DNA of 64,000 bases from Mycobacterium sp. ACS1612 (GTDB lineage: Bacteria > Actinomycetota > Actinomycetes > Mycobacteriales > Mycobacteriaceae), in NCBI RefSeq assembly GCF_001667505.1, contig NZ_LZHZ01000063.1, positions 310,001-374,000 of the forward strand, written 5' to 3'. Below, piece by piece: positions 41,163 through 50,121 of this stretch (position 1 is its first letter; every line of letters starts with the position of its first letter). A program made the position numbers and the translations under genes. A model generated the notes under the pieces. The model worked only from the letters and a program-made list of their open reading frames with translations, made no database searches and was not told where the DNA came from.

Positions 41163-42044
41163 CTACAGCTGGGGAGTCAGGTCAAACGACGTCACCGTCG
41201 ACATCCGGGTGATCAACCACTTCGCGTCGTGGCGCTGCAGCGTCAGCCGATAGGACAGGTAGCGCAGCGACGGGATGTTCTTCGAAGCAGGGCTGGTGGC
41301 AACCGAATTGGTGTAAACGAGCGCGGTGGCCTCATTGGGGGCAACGCTCTCGACGGCCGTGCCCATCACCTGCGTGGTGTTGGTGACCTGGGCCTGTTTA
41401 TTGGTGGCGACGATCGCGTCGATGTACTTGCGGTATTCGGTCGCGAAGTCACCGCCCAAGTAACCGGCAGCGCGGTCAGGCAACGTGTCCATGTTGTCGG
41501 GCGTGTAGGTCCACAGCGTGGTGATCGCGTTGGCTGCCGTCTCGGCGATTTGGAGTTTCGTGTGCACCAGCGCTCGGTCGGCCAGATACGGCTGCAGCAT
41601 CGCGCCGCCGAACGCCGCAGCGCCGACGAAAACAGCTCCTGCCACGGCGGCCCCGATCCACAGCCGCGAGCCCGCGGCTCGGTGCGGCACCATGATCACG
41701 TCCTCGTGCGGCGCTTCTTCGCCGGCGGCCGCCTCAGGTTCGGCGGCCTCGTTCGTAGATGCCGTAACAGCTTCTGGTTCAGGCGTTTTGCTGCGCCGAT
41801 GGAAAAGACCCCGCCGCCGCGGCGCACTGACCGGTTCGGATTGCTGCGCGGTCTCCGGCTCGGGCTGCTCCTCGGCAGTTGGTTCCTCGACGTCCTCACG
41901 GCTCGCGGCCAGCTGCTGGCGCAGCGGCATCCGATGGCGGCGACGTGCTGCCTTTCCGGTCGGTGTCTTCGCGGGGTCCGATGGCTGATCGAGTGATTCA
42001 GCGTCGGTGGTCAGATCACCTGAACCAGCTGGCTGATCTTCCAC
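41163..42044 (-). CDS. Mce-associated membrane protein (Rv0178-like)
   Basis: A ~293-residue protein with a long disordered acidic/Pro/Arg N-terminal cytoplasmic part (to ~residue 118), one membrane helix (LWIGAAVAGAVFVGAAAFGGAML) and an extracytoplasmic NTF2-like Mam domain. Marks of that domain are TTLWTYTPDNMDTLPDRAAGYLGGDFATEYRKYIDAI, VMGTAVESVAPNEATALVYTNS and LSYRLTLQRHDAKWLITRM. I chose GTG 42044 because AAGGA lies 5 nt upstream; the frame is open to 42077. It overlaps the preceding gene by 34 nt. It is last of the four mce1-associated genes (Rv0175-Rv0178 set). Confidence 0.82.
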   Translation of the reverse strand: MEDQPAGSGDLTTDAESLDQPSDPAKTPTGKAARRRHRMPLRQQLAASREDVEEPTAEEQPEPETAQQSEPVSAPRRRGLFHRRSKTPEPEAVTASTNEAAEPEAAAGEEAPHEDVIMVPHRAAGSRLWIGAAVAGAVFVGAAAFGGAMLQPYLADRALVHTKLQIAETAANAITTLWTYTPDNMDTLPDRAAGYLGGDFATEYRKYIDAIVATNKQAQVTNTTQVMGTAVESVAPNEATALVYTNSVATSPASKNIPSLRYLSYRLTLQRHDAKWLITRMSTVTSFDLTPQL

Positions 42045-42562
42045 TGCTGTCCTTCCTTGACTGCCGTTACAACCCAACGGCTCCCACTCTCGACCGTCGA
42101 CTTGCCATCGGGGGATTTTGTCGAGATCTTGGTGGCTACCAACACGTCGGCGCCGCCGTCGTCACGCCACCGCTGCAGGCCGGCCTCGAGGACCGTCCCG
42201 GTGGTCGGCTCGGCGCGGGCGACCTGAACTAAGATTTCGTTCTGCTTCTCCTTGAACATCTTCGCGAAATCCCCTGTGCCCTGGGTTAAGACACGATCCG
42301 CATACGCATTGGCATGGAACGGGTCCAGCGTCGTGTATTCGACCATGAACTCGCGGACGTAACCCAACGCATCTGCCGCTTTGGCTGCCGCGCGGTCGTT
42401 CTTCACATGCTCGATCAACATCAAAGTGCTGGCACCGATCGCCGCGACAATCACCAAAGAGGCCAAGACGGCGATGACAGGCAACCCCCAGCGCCGCGGT
42501 GGCTTGGGCACCACCCCGAAGAAGTCGCGCTCGCCCGAGTCGAGCTTGCGACGCGGGCTCAC
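42011..42562 (-). CDS. Mce-associated membrane protein (Rv0177-like)
   Basis: A 183-residue protein with one N-terminal helix (GLPVIAVLASLVIVAAIGASTLMLI) and a Mam/NTF2-like extracytoplasmic domain (YVREFMVEYTTLDPFHANAYADRVLTQGTGDFAKMFKEK...RWVVTAVKEGQQWKISQLVQV). GTG 42562 is fixed by a GTGA overlap with the RDD gene stop, and the resulting length equals that of Rv0177 (184 aa) within one residue. Reading from further upstream is unsupported. Confidence 0.85.
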   Translation of the reverse strand: MSPRRKLDSGERDFFGVVPKPPRRWGLPVIAVLASLVIVAAIGASTLMLIEHVKNDRAAAKAADALGYVREFMVEYTTLDPFHANAYADRVLTQGTGDFAKMFKEKQNEILVQVARAEPTTGTVLEAGLQRWRDDGGADVLVATKISTKSPDGKSTVESGSRWVVTAVKEGQQWKISQLVQVI

Positions 42563-43527
42563 TGGCCGACCTGACTCATCTGGGGCTTCTTCAGCACAAT
42601 GAGGTTCGCGACGCGCCACTGGCCGTCGCGCGACTTCTCGAAGTCCACCCGAACCGTCGCGGTGATGAATTTGAAGTCGCTCGCGTTGGCGCCGCGCTGA
42701 CCTTGCATCGCCATCAGCATCGCCGCCTGGTCGGCGGTCGCTGACAGCACCGCCGTGCTGACCGCGAAATATTGGTTGCTCGTGGCACCTGCCTTCTGCA
42801 CCGCCTGCTGCTGGGCGATCAGCTGAGGTCGGTAGCCGTCGGTCGCCAGCGACTGAGCGTGCGAGAAGTCCTGCTGCAACGTGTCGGCGTTGTAGCTCAG
42901 CAGCTGCTCGACGATGCGTGGCCCTTGATCAGCTACCTGCTGACGCGCCGTGGCGACCGCCCGCTCGGGGCCGTACTCCGTCAGATAGCCCAGCCCGACG
43001 GCGCAGGCGCACATCACCGCCGCCGCGATCAGCGCTGCGGCCGTCGGGCGGTGCATGTCCCGCTTCGGTCGCTCGACCTTGTGCACCTCGGTGCGAAGCA
43101 AAAGGTCGGCGAACGTGCGCCGCCGTCTGTCCCACAGGGGCCACAACCAGCCGATCAGCAGCGCACCGGTGTCGAACAGATGAGCCAGATCTCGACCGAG
43201 CAGCCGCGCAACACCCACGGCCGAACCGTCGCTCTTACGGACGGCGATCCCGAACAACGCACGGCCGAGTGACCATCCAGTGATTGTCGGCATCAGCAGC
43301 CGATTGATGACCGTCAACGCCACGATCACGGCGATTACGGCGGCATAGATCCACCACACCATGCTCCGCGGCGGGGCAGTCTGCCAGAGCAACACCATGG
43401 TGGCGATGGTCGCCACTGGAGCGACTACGTCGACCAGGGAGGCGCCGGCACGCGCCGCCCACGACGCGGGACTCGCCGCCGGCAGCTCGGCGGGCGCTTG
43501 TGGCGCAGCATCGAGGGCTGCGGTCAC
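42559..43527 (-). CDS. RDD-domain Mce-associated membrane protein (Rv0176-like)
   Basis: A 322-residue protein. The N-terminal RDD domain has helices around residues 35-75 and the motifs ASWAARAGASLVDVVAP, TGWSLGRALFGIAVRKSDG and WPLWDRRRRTFADLLLRT. The C-terminal part has another helix (ALIAAAVMCACAVGLGYL) and an extracytoplasmic Mam domain (QLLSYNADTLQQDFSHAQSLATDGYR). GTG 43527 overlaps the preceding stop (GTGA), and the length matches Rv0176. The long upstream extension is antisense noise. It is probably an accessory or stabilising subunit of the Mce1 complex. Confidence 0.86.
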   Translation of the reverse strand: MTAALDAAPQAPAELPAASPASWAARAGASLVDVVAPVATIATMVLLWQTAPPRSMVWWIYAAVIAVIVALTVINRLLMPTITGWSLGRALFGIAVRKSDGSAVGVARLLGRDLAHLFDTGALLIGWLWPLWDRRRRTFADLLLRTEVHKVERPKRDMHRPTAAALIAAAVMCACAVGLGYLTEYGPERAVATARQQVADQGPRIVEQLLSYNADTLQQDFSHAQSLATDGYRPQLIAQQQAVQKAGATSNQYFAVSTAVLSATADQAAMLMAMQGQRGANASDFKFITATVRVDFEKSRDGQWRVANLIVLKKPQMSQVGQ

Positions 43528-44183
43528 GATGCGACCTGCTTGATGTCGGCAATCTTGTACGTGCCGTCGGCCGGCGCCATCTGCACCCGCAGCCGATAGC
43601 CCTGCTCCTGGTCTGCGGCCTCTGAGTTGGTCACCTTTGTTCGCAATGCCACTAGGACCTCGATGGAGCCGTCGTCGTTGTGCCGCTCCACCGCTGCGCG
43701 TAGATCTGAGACCTTCACCTGGACGTTCGCGGCTTGATAGGCCTCGGCCAGCACACTGCTGTACAGCGGGGCCTGCAAACCGAACGCGCCCGTCGAGCAC
43801 TCGATGATCTTGGACTGGCTGGCCAGCATGGCGGCGGTATCCGGAGCCTGCGTGGCTGTCACGCAGTCACGTGCCGCAGCCAGGGCCGCGGCCTCGGTGC
43901 GGGCAATGGCCTCGCTGTCGTGGTGCGACCTCAAGGCCAGGTAACCACCCGCACCCGCCCCACCGGCGAGTAGGACAAGCAGCATGCAGATGCACACCAC
44001 CGAGCCGACACCAAGGCGTGACGGCCGACGATCGACGCTGCCGTCGTCGAATCCGCCGAGCGAATCCTCGGGGGGGTCGGAGACGTCTCCTGAGTGTTCT
44101 TCTGTGGATACTGCTAACGACTCATCGGGCGTTTCATCAGCATCGGTGGGGTTCAGCTGGCGGGCGCCAGCATCTCCTTCCAT
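43524..44183 (-). CDS. Mce-associated membrane protein (Rv0175-like)
   Basis: A 219-residue protein with a ~60-residue acidic N-terminus, one helix (VGSVVCICMLLVLLAGGAGAGGYLAL) and a Mam domain starting HHDSEAIARTEAAALAAARDCVTATQAPD and ending YRLRVQMAPADGTYKIADIKQV. It overlaps the end of mce1F by 31 nt and the next gene by 4 nt, so it is in the mce1 operon. Position and size match Rv0175. Confidence 0.84.
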   Translation of the reverse strand: MEGDAGARQLNPTDADETPDESLAVSTEEHSGDVSDPPEDSLGGFDDGSVDRRPSRLGVGSVVCICMLLVLLAGGAGAGGYLALRSHHDSEAIARTEAAALAAARDCVTATQAPDTAAMLASQSKIIECSTGAFGLQAPLYSSVLAEAYQAANVQVKVSDLRAAVERHNDDGSIEVLVALRTKVTNSEAADQEQGYRLRVQMAPADGTYKIADIKQVAS

Positions 44184-45730
44184 CCGTCGTCTCCTGGGTT
44201 CTTCGAATTGCTGACGTTGTATTTGACGCCGTCAGGTCCGACCACCTCACCGCTCGACGGGCTGTAGATAGCCGTCGAACCCGGCGGCCCCTGTGCCGGA
44301 GTGTACGTACACGGGTTCGGCTGCTGTCCACTGCACTGGACGCTACCCTGTCCCGGCGGCGACAGCGGATCACTGGTCGGCGCCGACGCTCGCGCCGGTG
44401 GGGGGAGTTGATCAGCAGGCAGAGGATTGAGCCCGTTGTTGACCGATGGCGCGGGTATGACCCCGCGACCCGGATTGACTCCCTGGTCGCAGCGGGCTGC
44501 GGGGGCAGGACACGACAGGATCTGGTTCGGGTCGCCATACCAGGGGTTGGTGCCCAACGGCACGTACGGCTCGTTGCTGTGGCACTCCCTCGGCGTCGCC
44601 GCGCGCTTGCCCGGTACATCCGCACACGGGTAGTTGCGGGCCCCGCGGACGACGTTGCCCTGGAAGTCTTTCGGGATCTTGCAGTACGTGCCCGTGGGCA
44701 ATGGCGCCATGCTGGTGTCGGCGGGCGACCGCCACTCTGAGGCGGGCAGGAACCCCGTCAAACACGGCGGAGGCTGGTTGATTCCCAGCGCCAGTGGCAG
44801 CTGACCGACGTTGTCGAAAAGTGTCCCGGCCTGCGCGACCGCCGCACCCTGCGGCAGAATCACCAATGTCTGCTCGAGACCCTTGTGGTAGCGCTTGAGC
44901 ATGTCGAAGACGACGGACAGGTTGGCCAGCGTCTGCGGCAGGGCCTCACGAACATCGCTGAACACGGCCGCCACCTGATCCAAGGTGGGCGCCGCCTGTT
45001 GGAGGCCGCTGCGCAGAGCGGCATCCTGCTCAGCCGATTGGGCCGCGATGATGTTGAGGTTGCGTGCCCATTGCTGGATGTTGTCGCCCGAGTCGGCTTG
45101 GCTCTGCAGGATTGGCGTCGAGTGCTCGATGACGTCGTTCAACTCGGGCAGGTTGTCTTTGAAACCCTGCGCGATGTTGGTAGTGGAATCGACCAGCCGC
45201 TGCAATGCCGGGCCCAAACCGCCAACCGCCTTCGAGGTTTCCGTGAGCAGCGTGTCGATCTTCTCCTTGGGCAGCACGGCCAGCCCGCGGTTCGCGGCGT
45301 CCAGCGCCGGACCGACTTCACTCGGCACCGTGTTGTCCCTGATGGAGCCGACGTTCTGGCCGTCGGACAGGAACTGACCGGGATTCCCCGTGGAAATGAT
45401 GTCGAGGTACTGCTCGCCGATCGCCGAGACCGAATGCACGTTGGCCGTCGCGTCCGCGGGGATCTTGAACCGGTTGTCGATGCTCATTTCGGCCCGCGCA
45501 CCACGCTCCGTGGGTTCGACGGCGGTGACTTTGCCGATCTGGGTGCCCCGATACGTCACGTTGGCGGTTGCGTACAGGCCGCCGGACCGTGGCAGGTCGG
45601 CGTAGAGCTTGTACTGCCCGATCCCGACCAGGCTGGGCACCCGCAGGTAATACCAGCCCAGCACGACGATCGCGATGACCGTGAGGATCGTGAAGAGCAC
45701 CAGCTGGATCTTGACGAAACGGGTCAGCAC
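44153..45730 (-). CDS. mce1F: Mce1F, MCE-domain subunit
   Basis: A 525-residue MCE protein. The N-terminal anchor is LFTILTVIAIVVLGWYYLRV, the MCE domain at ~35-115 contains YADLPRSGGLYATANVTYRGTQIGKVTAVEPTERGARAEMSI, and a coiled helical region follows to ~residue 300 (NIAQGFKDNLPELNDVIEHS). It ends in a Pro-rich tail with a Cys-containing central part. Mce1 imports fatty acids, with six MCE subunits forming a hollow needle across the envelope. The start is GTG, 3 nt after the mce1E stop. Confidence 0.94.
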   Translation of the reverse strand: MLTRFVKIQLVLFTILTVIAIVVLGWYYLRVPSLVGIGQYKLYADLPRSGGLYATANVTYRGTQIGKVTAVEPTERGARAEMSIDNRFKIPADATANVHSVSAIGEQYLDIISTGNPGQFLSDGQNVGSIRDNTVPSEVGPALDAANRGLAVLPKEKIDTLLTETSKAVGGLGPALQRLVDSTTNIAQGFKDNLPELNDVIEHSTPILQSQADSGDNIQQWARNLNIIAAQSAEQDAALRSGLQQAAPTLDQVAAVFSDVREALPQTLANLSVVFDMLKRYHKGLEQTLVILPQGAAVAQAGTLFDNVGQLPLALGINQPPPCLTGFLPASEWRSPADTSMAPLPTGTYCKIPKDFQGNVVRGARNYPCADVPGKRAATPRECHSNEPYVPLGTNPWYGDPNQILSCPAPAARCDQGVNPGRGVIPAPSVNNGLNPLPADQLPPPARASAPTSDPLSPPGQGSVQCSGQQPNPCTYTPAQGPPGSTAIYSPSSGEVVGPDGVKYNVSNSKNPGDDGWKEMLAPAS

Positions 45731-45733
45731 TGC

Positions 45734-46882
45734 TCACTCACCCCTTTCGACCAGCGGACCGTTCGGCGCGTCATGCGGGTTCGGGGTGAACCGCACATCC
45801 GGGATCATCGTCGCGGGGTCCCGACCCCAGCTCTGCTCGAGTGCGCGCAGCATGCCCGAGATACCGGTACCCGACAAGAACCCGTTGTCCAGTCCCGACA
45901 GCGTGAGGTCGACCATCAACGACACGTTGAGGAAGTCGCCGCGGACCACTTTCGGCACATTCTCGATCGAGAACGGTGCAGTGAGCATGAGCTTCAGCGC
46001 GCCGATGAGGTACGGCGACGCCCTGCCGAGTTGTTTGAGTGGCCGTTGCAGGTTCTGCAGATTCGTGTGCAGGTTGTCGCTGGACGGAGCCAACGCGTCG
46101 TCGGCGGCCCTGCTGATCCGGCCAAGCGCTTCCACCGCATCCGCGAACAGATCGCGGGTGTCGGCGAAATGCTTTATCAGTGGCGGGAATTCGGTGAGAA
46201 CCCGATCAAGGGTCTCATTGCGTTGACCGACTATCGTCAGCAGCCGATTGGTCGAATCGATGGCGCGGGTGATGTCTTGACGCTGCTGATTGAGCTCGTC
46301 GGTGAAGGTGTCCAACTTGTTGAGGAACTCGCGGATCTGATCGGCCCGACCGGTCAGCAGGTTGTTGACTTCGGTCTGGATCGTTTCCAGGTTCTGCACG
46401 CCGCCGCCGCGCAGAATGGTCGCGATGCTCGCCAGCACCCGCTCGGTGGTGGGGAAAGCTGAACTGTTCTTCAGCGGGATGGTGTCGCCGCTCTTCAGCT
46501 GGCCCTGCGGGTCCGGCGGCGGATCGAGCTGCACATGCTGACTGCCCAACAGGCTGGTCTGCCCGATCTTGGCCAACACGTTTTTCGGCAACTTCACGTC
46601 GGGCTGCAGGTCCAGGGTCAGTGTCGCGACCCAGTTCCTCAACTCGATCGCGCGCACCCGGCCGACGTACACATCAGCAACACGAACCCGGCTATTGACG
46701 TTGAGCGCCAACGTATCCGGCATCTGCACGTAGATCGTCATCTTGTCGCCGCCGGTGCCCGGTCCGCCGGGCAACGGGACGTTGGCGATGCCTTTCCACG
46801 ACCCACACGAACTCAGCAGCAAAGCGACCGCAACCAGTGCGACGCTGCGCCGAGCGATCCTGCTCCATGTACGTGCAGCCAT
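45734..46882 (-). CDS. mce1E: Mce1E (LprK-type), MCE lipoprotein subunit
   Basis: A 382-residue MCE lipoprotein. The signal ends VALLLSSCGSWKG with the lipid-carrying C26. The MCE domain is MTIYVQMPDTLALNVNSRVRVADVYVGRVRAIELR, followed by helical repeats (NLETIQTEVNNLLTGRADQIREFLNKLDTF). The lipoprotein subunit is always fifth in mce operons. ATG 46882 directly abuts the mce1D stop. Confidence 0.95.
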   Translation of the reverse strand: MAARTWSRIARRSVALVAVALLLSSCGSWKGIANVPLPGGPGTGGDKMTIYVQMPDTLALNVNSRVRVADVYVGRVRAIELRNWVATLTLDLQPDVKLPKNVLAKIGQTSLLGSQHVQLDPPPDPQGQLKSGDTIPLKNSSAFPTTERVLASIATILRGGGVQNLETIQTEVNNLLTGRADQIREFLNKLDTFTDELNQQRQDITRAIDSTNRLLTIVGQRNETLDRVLTEFPPLIKHFADTRDLFADAVEALGRISRAADDALAPSSDNLHTNLQNLQRPLKQLGRASPYLIGALKLMLTAPFSIENVPKVVRGDFLNVSLMVDLTLSGLDNGFLSGTGISGMLRALEQSWGRDPATMIPDVRFTPNPHDAPNGPLVERGE

Positions 46883-48541
46883 CTATTGACCTGCCTCAGC
46901 GGGTAGGGGCGGGCCCACTGGCGGCGGTCCGGCCGGGGCGGCGGGGCCTGGACCGGGCCCCGCAGCGGGCGCGGGAGCCGACAGCGGCGACCCACCGGGA
47001 TCACCTGGAATCACACCCGGTGCCGGGGCAGGCGGTGGCCCCGGCTGTGGATACCACGGCGGCGGCAGCGGGTTGTTCTCGTCATACGAGTTCGGTGGGC
47101 CGGGCAGGTTGCCCCCTGGCGGTGCCCCGAACGCGGGCGGGGCCTGCGCAATGGCGCAGTCCGGGCCACCCATCAATTCCGCCAGACACTCCGGCGTCAG
47201 CATGTTCGACGTGAACGGTTGCACGTCGACGCCCTGCATGCCGGGAGCGGCGACCCAGCCTGGCTCGTGGTTACCGTGGGAGAACAAGGTGTCGCGCGAG
47301 AAGATGCCGGGCACCGTGGTGTCCTTGTAACCGCCCGGTGGCTGCAGACGTGGCTCCGAATACGCGACCTGCTTGGGCAGCGTCATCGCCGTGTTGAACT
47401 GGTTGATTCCGATCGGCGGGTAGTTGAATTTGATCGCGTCGAGAATGGGTGCGAGGTACTGGGCACACAGTTCGGCGGACTCTTGGTAGCCCAACCGGCT
47501 GCCGGCCTGGATGGCGCTGCAGACGAACTGCATCGGGTTCGCGAAGTTGGCGATGGCGGGCAAGCCCATGACACCGCCAGTTACCGGCGACACGATGTTC
47601 ATCAAGTTGGCGCCCAGCGTCGGGAACACGTGCAGGGCGGTTTCCAGACCATTGAGCGGGTCGGGCTGCAGAATCGCGTTCGTCACATCGGCCAGGTTGT
47701 TGACGTCGTGGGTGAGCACCTCGCCGTTTTTGTTGATGAACTGCCGAGTCGTCGTCAACAACTGGTTCAGGTCTTGCAGCGCGTTGGCCACCTCGCGGTC
47801 GGTGTTGGTGAACGCGTTGGTGAATTGCGCGAGATCGTCGTTGAGGGCGACGAACTGCTGATCACTCTTGTACAACGCGTTGACGAACAGCGCCAGACTC
47901 TTGATCACGCTGAAGAAGTCACCCCGGCCCTCGTTGAGGGTGTAAAGCGCCTCCGAGAGTCCCTTCAAGGTCCTGTTGAGCTGCTCACCTTTGCCGGCGA
48001 AGCCGTCCGCGGCAGATTCGATGATGTCCCCGAAGGGACCTCGCGGCTGATCCCTGGTCGGACCCAGTTCGGTCAAGATCCGGTTGATCGAGTCGCGAAG
48101 CTCGTCGTACTCGACCGGCACCTGCGTGCGGTCGATCGGGATGACCGCGTTGTCCTCCATGACCGGTCCGCCGGTGTACGGAGGCGACAGCTGGATATTG
48201 CGCGAAGCGACGAGGCTGGGGTTCAGTATCGACGCGGTGGCGTTGGCCGGGACCTTGTATTTGTTCTCGTAGGAAAAGGTCACTTTCATCTTGTCGCCCG
48301 CCGGCTCGATGTCGTCGATCGAGCCGACCTGGATTCCCATGATGTTGACTTTGTCGCCGGGATACAGCGCCAGGGTCTGCGGGAAGTAGGCGACAACGGT
48401 GTTGGTGGTCAGCTTCTTGTACAGATTCCAGCCGACGATGGCAGCCACCAACGCAAGGATCACGATCAGCACACCGACGATCACCGAAGCGCGAGACACC
48501 CGTCCCAGCTTGATGTTTCTGATGTTGAAGATTGTGGACAT
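46883..48541 (-). CDS. mce1D: Mce1D, MCE-domain subunit
   Basis: A 552-residue MCE subunit. The anchor is SVIVGVLIVILALVAAIVGWNLYKKL, the MCE domain is TVVAYFPQTLALYPGDKVNIMGIQVGSIDDIEPAGDKMKVTF, and a helical barrel-extension region spans ~150-330. The last ~90 residues are almost entirely Pro/Gly/Ala (NNPLPPPWYPQPGPPPAPAPG), a feature of Mce1C/D tails. It lies 5 nt after mce1C. Confidence 0.94.
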   Translation of the reverse strand: MSTIFNIRNIKLGRVSRASVIVGVLIVILALVAAIVGWNLYKKLTTNTVVAYFPQTLALYPGDKVNIMGIQVGSIDDIEPAGDKMKVTFSYENKYKVPANATASILNPSLVASRNIQLSPPYTGGPVMEDNAVIPIDRTQVPVEYDELRDSINRILTELGPTRDQPRGPFGDIIESAADGFAGKGEQLNRTLKGLSEALYTLNEGRGDFFSVIKSLALFVNALYKSDQQFVALNDDLAQFTNAFTNTDREVANALQDLNQLLTTTRQFINKNGEVLTHDVNNLADVTNAILQPDPLNGLETALHVFPTLGANLMNIVSPVTGGVMGLPAIANFANPMQFVCSAIQAGSRLGYQESAELCAQYLAPILDAIKFNYPPIGINQFNTAMTLPKQVAYSEPRLQPPGGYKDTTVPGIFSRDTLFSHGNHEPGWVAAPGMQGVDVQPFTSNMLTPECLAELMGGPDCAIAQAPPAFGAPPGGNLPGPPNSYDENNPLPPPWYPQPGPPPAPAPGVIPGDPGGSPLSAPAPAAGPGPGPAAPAGPPPVGPPLPAEAGQ

Positions 48542-48546
48542 CTAAC

Positions 48547-50121
48547 TCAGCCCTCCTGCGATCCGGGCGGGAGGAACGGCGGATTGCCCGGCAGCGGCGG
48601 CGTGCCCGCCGGGCCGGCGTCTGGGCCTGGTCCCGGTGGCGGCGGCGGACCCGTCAGCGCGGGCGGCAGCGGCGCGATACCCGGCGTGAAGTCCGGCCCC
48701 TCGGGAGGCAGTGGCCCAACCGGCACGGTGCGCGCGTTCGGCGGCGCAGGCGGCAGCGGAACCGGCGCGCCGGGCATGTCGGGCGGCAACTGACCCGGTA
48801 TCGCCGCCGCAGGCACGCCTGGAGTGAATCCCGGACCGTTGGGATTCGGGTCCGAGGTCGCGACGTCGGGCGGCCCGTATTCGGGTCCACCGAACGGCCC
48901 TGTCGTCAGATGCGAGCATGGCAGAGGGTCATTGGGCCGCGGCAGGCCGTCAGCGACGGGCGGCGTGTACGAACACGGCGAGCCTTTGAGGACGCCGGGC
49001 CCGGGATGTTCCGGCGTGCCTTCGAGCACCGTCGGCGCGGGCGCGGGCGCACCGTTGGGGAACCGCTGGCCGTTCGGGTCGGGGAACCTGAACGCCGGCA
49101 GGCCCGCATCACCCCAGAACTTCTCGGGATCGATGCCGCGCTTCTTGAAAGCGGCGTCGACGAACGGCTGCAGAATCTGATAGGGCAGCAGATTCGCCAA
49201 GAAAACCTTGAAGAACGGCCCCGATGCGACCGCTTCACCAAGGGAGGCAACGAATTTCGCTACTGTGGTCAGCGTCTGCATCAGATCGAATTTGCGATCT
49301 CGTAGCACGTCGCTGATGGTGCGCAGTTGCTCGAGCACACGGTTGAGGTTCGGGTTGTCGTCGATGAAACCCTTCACCTGTTCGGAGAACGCCGCGACCC
49401 GCTCGAGCAGCATGCTGACGGCGTAGCTGCGTTCGTTGATCGCGGCCAGCAGCGACTGGGCGTTGACGAACAGTTGGTTGATCTGCGCGCTGCGGTTGCC
49501 CAGGACGCCCGCGATCTTGTTGGCGTTGGCGAGCAGTTGCTTCACCTGATCGTCGCGTTTGCCGATGGTGTCGGAGAACCGGGCCACCCCTTCCAGAGCA
49601 GCCGACAAATGCGGATACGTCTGGTCGATGGTCTCCGACAACACGTTCAGCGATCGCTTCACCGTCTGGGTGTCCCAGCCGGAGGCCGCCTTCGTCACGT
49701 CGAAGAAGGCGTCGTAGATCTGGTACGGCGTGGTGGTCTGCCCCAACGGCAGAATACCGTTGGCGCGCAACGGATCTTTGCCGCGCGGTTCTATCTCCAT
49801 ATTGCGCCGGCCCAGAATTGTGTCGGTTCGGATCGACGCGCGACTCGCGGTGCCGATCTGAGTACCCTGCAGCGAGTAGCCGATCACCACCTTGTCACCG
49901 TCGATTCGCATCGAGCGAATCTCGCCGACGTCGACGCCGGCAATGCGCACCTTGTCACCGGTGCCAATGCCCCCGGTATCCGAGAACTGTGCGTAGTAGG
50001 TAGGCGTCGCGAACAGCATCGGAACGCTCGCGAAGCTCTGGCCAACGCCGAGCACGAGAATCAGGATGAGGATGCCCATCAACCCGTTTCGGATGCGGTC
50101 CGACCCCTCGAGTGTCCTCAT
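48547..50121 (-). CDS. mce1C: Mce1C, MCE-domain subunit
   Basis: A 524-residue MCE subunit. The anchor is IRNGLMGILILILVLGVGQSFA, the MCE domain is YYAQFSDTGGIGTGDKVRIAGVDVGEIRSMRIDGDKVVIGYSLQG, a long helical region follows, and the ~170-residue C-terminal tail is Pro/Gly-rich. ATG 50121 overlaps the mce1B stop (ATGA); the open frame runs four codons further upstream. Residues at 320-360 (LPYQILQPFVDAAFKKRGIDPEKFWGD) are typical of the C subunit. Confidence 0.94.
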   Translation of the reverse strand: MRTLEGSDRIRNGLMGILILILVLGVGQSFASVPMLFATPTYYAQFSDTGGIGTGDKVRIAGVDVGEIRSMRIDGDKVVIGYSLQGTQIGTASRASIRTDTILGRRNMEIEPRGKDPLRANGILPLGQTTTPYQIYDAFFDVTKAASGWDTQTVKRSLNVLSETIDQTYPHLSAALEGVARFSDTIGKRDDQVKQLLANANKIAGVLGNRSAQINQLFVNAQSLLAAINERSYAVSMLLERVAAFSEQVKGFIDDNPNLNRVLEQLRTISDVLRDRKFDLMQTLTTVAKFVASLGEAVASGPFFKVFLANLLPYQILQPFVDAAFKKRGIDPEKFWGDAGLPAFRFPDPNGQRFPNGAPAPAPTVLEGTPEHPGPGVLKGSPCSYTPPVADGLPRPNDPLPCSHLTTGPFGGPEYGPPDVATSDPNPNGPGFTPGVPAAAIPGQLPPDMPGAPVPLPPAPPNARTVPVGPLPPEGPDFTPGIAPLPPALTGPPPPPGPGPDAGPAGTPPLPGNPPFLPPGSQEG